Of a stretch of 17,452 bases of DNA, positions 13,240 to 17,452 are shown one piece after another. Within the stretch, counting starts at the first letter, position 1, and each line of letters begins with the position of its first letter. The translations under genes and the position numbers were made by a program. Origin of the DNA: an uncultured Lachnospiraceae bacterium (GTDB taxonomy: Bacteria; Bacillota; Clostridia; Lachnospirales; Lachnospiraceae); contig CAJTKA010000053.1 in assembly GCA_910576815.1 (NCBI GenBank), positions 1 to 17,452 on the forward strand. Reading direction: 5' to 3'. The notes beneath the pieces are model-generated. The model was not told the DNA's origin. It saw only the letters and a list, made by a program, of their open reading frames with translations, and did no database searches.

Positions 13240-14280
13240 ATGAGTATTGAAACAGAAAAATTTGGCATGACAAAAACGGGCGAAGAGGTCTTCCTCTTTA
13301 CTTTGAAAAATAAGAACGGCGTGGAGGTGAAAATCACCAATTTTGGCGCGGCGCTGGTCGGCCTGTATGTGCCCGACAAGGATGGTAAGGTGGAGGATGT
13401 GGTGCTTGGCTTTGATACGCTGGAAGGGTATTTTACCAATGACAGCTTTTTTGGCGTGACCATCGGTCCTTCCGCAAACCGTATCGCGGGGGCAGCCTTT
13501 GAACTGAACGGAAAGAAGTATCAGATAGCTGTCAACGACGGAGAGAATAATCTGCACAGCGATATGGATAACGGTTATCATAAGCGCGCATGGACAGCCA
13601 AAGCAGAGGGGGACGAGCTGATCCTTTCGCTGGAAGGGAAAGATGGTGAGTTGGGATTTCCCGGCAATAAAAAGATTACCATGATTTACAGCCTTTCTGA
13701 TGATAACGGACTGAAATTAAAGTACCATGCCACGGCAGATGCGGACACCATTATCAACCTGACGAATCATACTTACTTTAATCTGGCGGGTCACAAGAGC
13801 GGCAGCATCGAGGAGCAGCTTCTGCGCCTGTATGCGGGCAATTATACCTATGTGCTTCCGGGTGCGATTCCCACGGGGGAAATCAAGCCTGTAGCAGGGA
13901 CGCCTTTGGATTTTACACAGATGAAAAAAATTGGCAAAGATATCAACGCTGACTTTGAACAATTAAAGCTTGTGCAGGGTTACGATCATAACTTTGTCGT
14001 GGACGGTTACGATGGCACCATGCGCCAGATCGCGGAAGCGGCGGATGAGAAAAGCGGCCGCAGGATGAAAGTCTTCTCCAACCTGCCGGGCGTTCAATTT
14101 TACGCGGGCAACTGCATTGCGCCCCAGGGCGGAAAGGATGGTGCGCATTACGAGCCTCGTTTTGGTTTTTGCCTGGAGACGCACTACTACCCCGACAATA
14201 TTCATCATCCGAATTTCCCGCAGGCAGTTTTCGGGCCGGGTAAGGATTACGAGTCGGAGACGATCTATCAGTTTGTATAA
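13240..14280 (+). CDS. galM: Aldose 1-epimerase (galactose mutarotase)
   Basis: GalM interconverts the alpha and beta anomers of galactose and glucose, the first step of the Leloir pathway. In 346 residues it shows the usual features: Asn80-Arg81 (PSANRIAGA), His106 in NLHSD, the catalytic His177 in NHTYFNLAG, Asp249 in GYDHNF, GVQFYAGN (284-291), and the catalytic base Glu313 in LETHYYPD, where the family usually has ETQ. AGGAGG lies nine bases before the ATG. It begins 22 bases after recR, so it may be co-transcribed with the recombination genes, with which it shares no function. No other gal gene is nearby. A terminator follows at 14328-14370. Confidence 0.93.
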   Translation: MSIETEKFGMTKTGEEVFLFTLKNKNGVEVKITNFGAALVGLYVPDKDGKVEDVVLGFDTLEGYFTNDSFFGVTIGPSANRIAGAAFELNGKKYQIAVNDGENNLHSDMDNGYHKRAWTAKAEGDELILSLEGKDGELGFPGNKKITMIYSLSDDNGLKLKYHATADADTIINLTNHTYFNLAGHKSGSIEEQLLRLYAGNYTYVLPGAIPTGEIKPVAGTPLDFTQMKKIGKDINADFEQLKLVQGYDHNFVVDGYDGTMRQIAEAADEKSGRRMKVFSNLPGVQFYAGNCIAPQGGKDGAHYEPRFGFCLETHYYPDNIHHPNFPQAVFGPGKDYESETIYQFV

Positions 14281-14318
14281 AGACATCGCGCCTTTCGTCA
14301 GATTGTGCGGGATCCATA

Positions 14319-14370
14319 TGCTATACTGTACGAAGCTTTTATTTTAGGGGTAAAGGCTTCGTATTTTTTT
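14319..14370 (+). terminator. Hairpin with T-run after galM, overlapping an extended -10 sequence
   Basis: TACGAAGC (14329-14336) pairs with GCTTCGTA (about 14356-14363); a bulged TTTA/TAAA stem can extend it inward, and seven T follow. This is a good intrinsic terminator about 50 bases after galM. An extended -10 (TGC then TATACT, 14319-14327) directly precedes it without a recognisable -35; a transcript from it would start inside the left arm and so escape the hairpin. The two may form a stop-or-start boundary, but the promoter is uncertain. Confidence 0.65.
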
Positions 14371-15540
14371 ATGCCGGTTCGTAAATGCAGGTATGTTGAT
14401 GATGCTGCGGACAGAGAAAAGTTTTTCGATCGTTTCAAACTTATTATGAGGGCTGTTATGGGCGCAAATTATGCTATTTATATCGAAGACTACGTATTGT
14501 CGTACCTAAAGCGGGAAGTAGATTCTTTGGAGCTTTCCGAAATCTTTTTTTATGGGAAGCGCGAGAATGGCGGCAGAAAATTCCTTGTCTACGGGGCGGG
14601 CCGCAGAAAGGAGATAGCCGCTTTTGCGGGCTATGAGCTGCTTGACGAACTTGTATGCCGTCTCACGCAGGCAGGACCCGTGTTTATGGTGCGGGAGAGG
14701 AGCGGCGATTATAAGACAAGTAGTTTTCAGACTTTTTATGCGAACAATGAGGCGATGCAGAATTACCTGATCGAGTGGACGGGCATGGAGGGCGGACACG
14801 GTTCGGTGGCGGAGCCAAATGAAAAATACAAAGAGGCTGCGGGATCGAGACGGACAGCTGCCAATGTATCTTTTGGAAAGGAAGAAAAAAGGACGGGCAG
14901 TGCGATGTCGGCACAGCTTTGTCTGATTCTTGTGGTGTTGGTGGCAATCGTCATATCTTCCACCAACAGCTATCGGAAGATGGAACGTTTGAACCAATCG
15001 GCGAAGGAGGTTTTCTTTGCCATAGAAAATCAGGAGGCAGGGCAGGAAAGTGCGCATAAAGAGGAGCAGATAGAGACTGCGGACAATCAGGAGAGGGGGC
15101 AGGAGAAAGGGACAGAAATACTGGTGGAGCGAGATACGGGAGCGCATGATATTTCCGTGGAAGACGCAGTGCGGGCGGAGAATGCTGCGCGGGCGGCAGA
15201 GGATTCGGGAGATGGCAGTCAGACGCAAAAAGATACGGCGGTAAGTTCTGACACATTGGAGCAGGATGATGCTGCGGCGGCTTCTGAATCGGCACAAGGA
15301 GGAGAATCGGCGGCATCTTCCGACGGCTCGGAACAGGCAGCGGCTTCTGACGGGGATTCTTCCGAGGAGGCCTTGTCCAGGAATATCACCAGATATTACG
15401 AGGTGGAGCGGGGTGATACGCTTTACACCATTAGTCAGAAAATTTACGGTGACACTTCGCGGGTGGAGAGGATCTGTGAGGTAAATGAGATCACGGATCC
15501 TGATAGAATCAGGGAAGGACAAAAAATTATACTTCCTTGA
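14371..15540 (+). CDS. Membrane-anchored LysM-domain protein
   Basis: About 389 residues from the ATG at 14371. This start lacks a ribosome binding site; the in-frame ATG at 14458 has GAGGG five bases upstream and may be the true one. The N-terminal part (to about 165) is a soluble domain containing YIEDYVLSYLKREV; its function is unknown to me. One membrane helix follows (about 180-198, LCLILVVLVAIVISS), then a long Glu/Ala/Ser/Asp-rich linker, and a C-terminal LysM domain (about 342-388: YYEVERGDTLYTISQKIYG to IREGQKIILP) that binds peptidoglycan N-acetylglucosamine. This order places the N-terminal domain in the cytoplasm and LysM in the wall. Together with its two downstream neighbours it suggests a small envelope cluster. 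Confidence 0.85.
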   Translation: MPVRKCRYVDDAADREKFFDRFKLIMRAVMGANYAIYIEDYVLSYLKREVDSLELSEIFFYGKRENGGRKFLVYGAGRRKEIAAFAGYELLDELVCRLTQAGPVFMVRERSGDYKTSSFQTFYANNEAMQNYLIEWTGMEGGHGSVAEPNEKYKEAAGSRRTAANVSFGKEEKRTGSAMSAQLCLILVVLVAIVISSTNSYRKMERLNQSAKEVFFAIENQEAGQESAHKEEQIETADNQERGQEKGTEILVERDTGAHDISVEDAVRAENAARAAEDSGDGSQTQKDTAVSSDTLEQDDAAAASESAQGGESAASSDGSEQAAASDGDSSEEALSRNITRYYEVERGDTLYTISQKIYGDTSRVERICEVNEITDPDRIREGQKIILP

Positions 15541-15547
15541 GAAAATA

Positions 15548-15556
15548 TGATATAAT
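15548..15556 (+). promoter_or_regulatory. Extended -10 promoter of the DUF5711-like gene
   Basis: TGA then TATAAT at 15548-15556 forms an extended -10. Only a poor -35 (TTATAC, 15527-15532, 18 bases away) is present. The leader to the ATG at 15588 would be about 25 bases. Confidence 0.55.
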
Positions 15557-15587
15557 AAACGCATATGATATCTTCAAAGGAATATAA

Positions 15588-16793
15588 ATGGTGAGTGTCA
15601 GGGATTACTTTAAGAAAAAAGAACAGCGTGACGGTGACAGACCGCCCAGGATCAGCTACAGAGAAAAGATAAAGAGCCATAAGTTTACCGTTTTTTATCG
15701 GTTTTCTTTGGCGCTGGTACTTATGGTGGCAGTGGGCGCGGCACTTTATTTACAATGGAAGAATAAAGTTTATGTGGAGAGTGTAGAGCTCTCCAGCGTG
15801 GAGGTCAAAATCCCATCGGATGCTTCGCTCGTGCCATTTGGCGCATATCTTCTCACTTACAGCAAGGACGGCGCCAGCTGTATGGACACCAAGGGAAACG
15901 CAGTATGGAACCAGACTTTTGGGATGCAGAATCCCATGGTAGATATTGACCAGAATGTGGCAGCGATCGGAGATTATAACGGTCGCGAAATCTATGTGAT
16001 GGATACGAATAATCTGCTGGGCATGATCAAGACAAACCGCCCAGTGCGCAATTTCTGTGTATCCAATTCAGGGGTTGTGGCGGCGGTATTAGATGACACA
16101 GATGTCACATGGATTTATTTGTATGATGCACAGGGGAATGAACTGGTATATTTCCGCACGACCATGAAGGAGAGCGGATATCCTGTCAATATTGCGATTT
16201 CGCCCAGCGGCGAACTTGTGTGTGTTTCCTATTTATACATAGACGGTGGTCAGATGAAGTCCAGCGTCGCTTTTTACAATTTTGGAGCAGTGGGAAAAAA
16301 CAGCACGGACAATTATGTGAGCGGTTACGATTATGTCGACAGAGTGGTGCCTTTTACCAGATTTTTGGATAACAAGTCGCTCTTTGCGGTATCGGATGAC
16401 CGTATCATGTTTTTTGGTGGTGCTCAGAAACCCGTCACCGCAGCGGAGAATCTGTTGAGTGACGAGGTGCGCGGTATTTATTATGGAAGTGAGTATGTGG
16501 GGCTTGTCTTTAACAGTAAGGAGAGCGGCGGCAGATATCGTTTGGATGTGTATCATAAATCAGGAACGTTTCAACAGTCCATAGAATACGATATAGATTG
16601 TAGAGATATTTTGTTTTATGAAGATCAGATCATTATCTATAATGAAACGGACTGTCGGATCTATAACAGCAGCGGGATGCTGAAGTATGGCGGAACATTT
16701 GCGAAAACGGCGTTGATGCTGATACCGCAGAAAGCCTCCTATAGTTATATGATAGTGACACCGGATTCTATTGACACAATAGAGCTCAAATAA
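15588..16793 (+). CDS. DUF5711-like membrane-anchored beta-propeller protein
   Basis: This 401-residue protein begins with a basic cytoplasmic stretch (YFKKKEQRDGDRPPRISYRE), then one membrane helix (about 36-56), leaving about 345 residues outside. The exported part is made of repeated beta-strand units such as LLTYSKDGASCMDTKGNAVW, VAAIGDYNGREIYVMDTNN and VAISPSGELVCVSYLYID-type blades, as expected for a WD40/quinoprotein-like propeller. I recall similar clostridial proteins as DUF5711; no enzyme motif is visible. AAAGGAA lies before the ATG. It follows the LysM gene by 47 bases and precedes the CvpA-like gene, which suggests a joint envelope role, but function is unknown. Confidence 0.8.
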   Translation: MVSVRDYFKKKEQRDGDRPPRISYREKIKSHKFTVFYRFSLALVLMVAVGAALYLQWKNKVYVESVELSSVEVKIPSDASLVPFGAYLLTYSKDGASCMDTKGNAVWNQTFGMQNPMVDIDQNVAAIGDYNGREIYVMDTNNLLGMIKTNRPVRNFCVSNSGVVAAVLDDTDVTWIYLYDAQGNELVYFRTTMKESGYPVNIAISPSGELVCVSYLYIDGGQMKSSVAFYNFGAVGKNSTDNYVSGYDYVDRVVPFTRFLDNKSLFAVSDDRIMFFGGAQKPVTAAENLLSDEVRGIYYGSEYVGLVFNSKESGGRYRLDVYHKSGTFQQSIEYDIDCRDILFYEDQIIIYNETDCRIYNSSGMLKYGGTFAKTALMLIPQKASYSYMIVTPDSIDTIELK

Positions 16794-16816
16794 AAAAGAC
16801 AGCTTTGTGATACGGT

Positions 16817-16885
16817 AAATTTGCTTTGCAAGTTTAATAGAAGTAAATCCTGACGGATTGATTTCTCGAAGATCTGTGATCTTCG
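16817..16885 (+). repeat. Three tandem stem-loops in the leader of the CvpA-like gene
   Basis: AAATTTGC (16817-16824) pairs with GCAAGTTT (16828-16835) around TTT, with one U-G pair. AATCC (16846-16850) pairs with GGATT (16855-16859). CGAAGATC (16867-16874) pairs with GATCTTCG (16878-16885) around TGT, ending just before the AGAGGG ribosome binding site. No promoter was recognised in this 102-base gap. Confidence 0.6.
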
Positions 16886-16895
16886 GAAGAGGGAC

Positions 16896-17297
16896 ATGAG
16901 ACAAGAGATGATGGACATCGCCTGTGTGGCGGTTATGTTATTGTTGCTGATATGGAGAGTGCGGCGTGGGTTTGCCAGCGGGATGATGCAGGAGATTGCA
17001 AACATTCTCTCGGGCGCGGTCGCTTTGGTTTGCGTTATTTTGATCTTTTTTGCAATCAATAGTGCAAGAGGAAAGACCATGCACGTTTTGGCGGCATGTA
17101 TTGTAGCGCTGATCTTGCTTGGAATTTGTTTTAAGATATGCAGCCTTATCTTTCGACCGCTTTTGGCTGTGGATAAGATTTGTATCGTAAGCGGCATCAA
17201 TAAATTTCTGGGTGCGATCTTAGGCGCTGCGGAGGCATTTTTTCTGGCTTTTTTGCTGATAAAAGCGCTTGGTTATTTCGAAATTTTTGTTTTCTGA
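16896..17297 (+). CDS. CvpA-like small membrane protein
   Basis: This 133-residue protein is almost all membrane helix. Four segments can be drawn: about 7-24, 30-54, 62-85 and 105-128. The start MDIACVAVMLLLLIWRVRRGFASGMMQEI and the following Ala/Ile/Leu-rich helices match the CvpA (colicin V production) family, in which a first helix followed by G-x-x-x-G-hydrophobic and E is typical. It is shorter than E. coli CvpA (about 160). AGAGGG precedes the ATG; an ATG at 16908 is also possible. CvpA-family proteins are linked to envelope homeostasis in other bacteria; the role here is inferred from the neighbouring LysM and propeller genes. Confidence 0.7.
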   Translation: MRQEMMDIACVAVMLLLLIWRVRRGFASGMMQEIANILSGAVALVCVILIFFAINSARGKTMHVLAACIVALILLGICFKICSLIFRPLLAVDKICIVSGINKFLGAILGAAEAFFLAFLLIKALGYFEIFVF

Positions 17298-17317
17298 TTT
17301 TTTGTCTCAAAAATTTC
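17280..17317 (+). repeat. 10-bp A/T-rich inverted repeat over the 3' end of the CvpA-like gene
   Basis: GAAATTTTTG (17280-17289) and CAAAAATTTC (17308-17317) are perfect inverted copies with an 18-base T-rich gap. The stop codon lies in the loop. No T-run follows on the plus strand, so it is not a classical terminator for this gene. The A/T-rich DNA also lies where an UP element of the next promoter would be. Confidence 0.5.
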
Positions 17318-17338
17318 AAAAATTTTCCCCAAAACCCG

Positions 17339-17452
17339 TTGACAGGCAAAGAATCTTCTGCTACTATATATAAGTCGCTCCACGGAGAGCAACACACTGA
17401 ACCTTGACAAATAAACAGTAATGCAACCCTGAAAAGATTCCAAAAAGAGTAG
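17339..17452 (+). promoter_or_regulatory. Probable ribosomal RNA operon promoter and leader
   Basis: TTGACA (17339-17344), 17 bases, and TACTAT (17362-17367) form a promoter preceded by an A/T-rich stretch like an UP element. The transcribed sequence after it encodes no protein. It contains the phrase ACACTGAACCTTGACAAATA, which I recall from sequences just upstream of 16S genes in Lachnospiraceae, and an antitermination-like element may lie near 17424-17440. The 16S gene itself is not in the window. The position after dnaX-ybaB-recR also fits an rRNA operon, as in Bacillus. Confidence 0.6.

Noticed and set aside
14506..15564. 352-codon minus-strand frame opposite the LysM gene
   Set aside because: It is Arg/Leu/His-rich, mirrors the codon bias of the real gene, and has no domain or start signal; the plus-strand gene has a clear LysM domain and membrane helix.
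17404..17409. TTGACA as a second rRNA promoter
   Set aside because: No acceptable -10 box follows at 16-18 bases, and the motif is part of the phrase common to leaders before 16S genes.
1..17452. CRISPR array, insertion sequence, prophage or integrase
   Set aside because: No regularly spaced direct repeats and no transposase, integrase or phage structural gene were found on either strand.

Overview
The window looks like chromosomal DNA of a Gram-positive anaerobe of the Lachnospiraceae (class Clostridia, phylum Bacillota). This is an inference. It rests on strong AGGAGG-type Shine-Dalgarno sites and TTGACA/TATAAT promoters, a long Bacillota-type SRP RNA, CsoR-CopA copper control, a PucR/CdaR-type sugar regulator, and two proteins that resemble clostridial families of unknown function (DUF6128-like and DUF5711-like). 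No database search was possible.

Layout. 1-27: first codons of a leftward gene with its promoter. 128-278: a long G-U-rich inverted repeat. 373-534: the last 53 codons of a sugar ABC permease, with its terminator. 601-3920: a copper unit, an operator-bearing promoter, csoR, and a Cu+ P-type ATPase carrying a CopZ-like domain at its C-terminus. 4160-6509: an MsmK/UgpC-type ATPase shared by sugar importers, then a PucR-type regulator. 6598-7958: a hairpin-rich leader and a DUF6128-like protein. 7957-8396, minus strand: SRP RNA and tRNA-Ser(CGA), each with its own promoter. 8651-13217: tadA, pfkA, dnaX, ybaB and recR. 13240-17297: galM, a LysM membrane protein, a DUF5711-like protein and a CvpA-like membrane protein. 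17339-17452: what looks like the promoter and leader of a ribosomal RNA operon lying beyond the right edge.

The order tRNA-Ser / SRP RNA / tadA / dnaX / ybaB / recR / rRNA operon matches the origin-proximal block known from Bacillus subtilis (trnSL-Ser, tadA, scr, dnaX, yaaK, recR, bofA, rrnA). Here pfkA sits between tadA and dnaX, the two RNA genes point the other way, and galM plus a set of envelope genes lie between recR and the rRNA operon.

I did not find an unmistakable new system. The most interesting structures are: the 151-nt hairpin at 128-278, whose imperfections include ten G-U pairs and no A-C pairs; arrays of short perfect stem-loops in several 5' leaders (DUF6128-like, tadA, pfkA, cvpA); a probable copA-copZ fusion that keeps an internal ribosome binding site; a possible -1 frameshift in dnaX that would give a gamma-like product; and a phosphofructokinase with an unusual GGNGT phosphate-binding loop.
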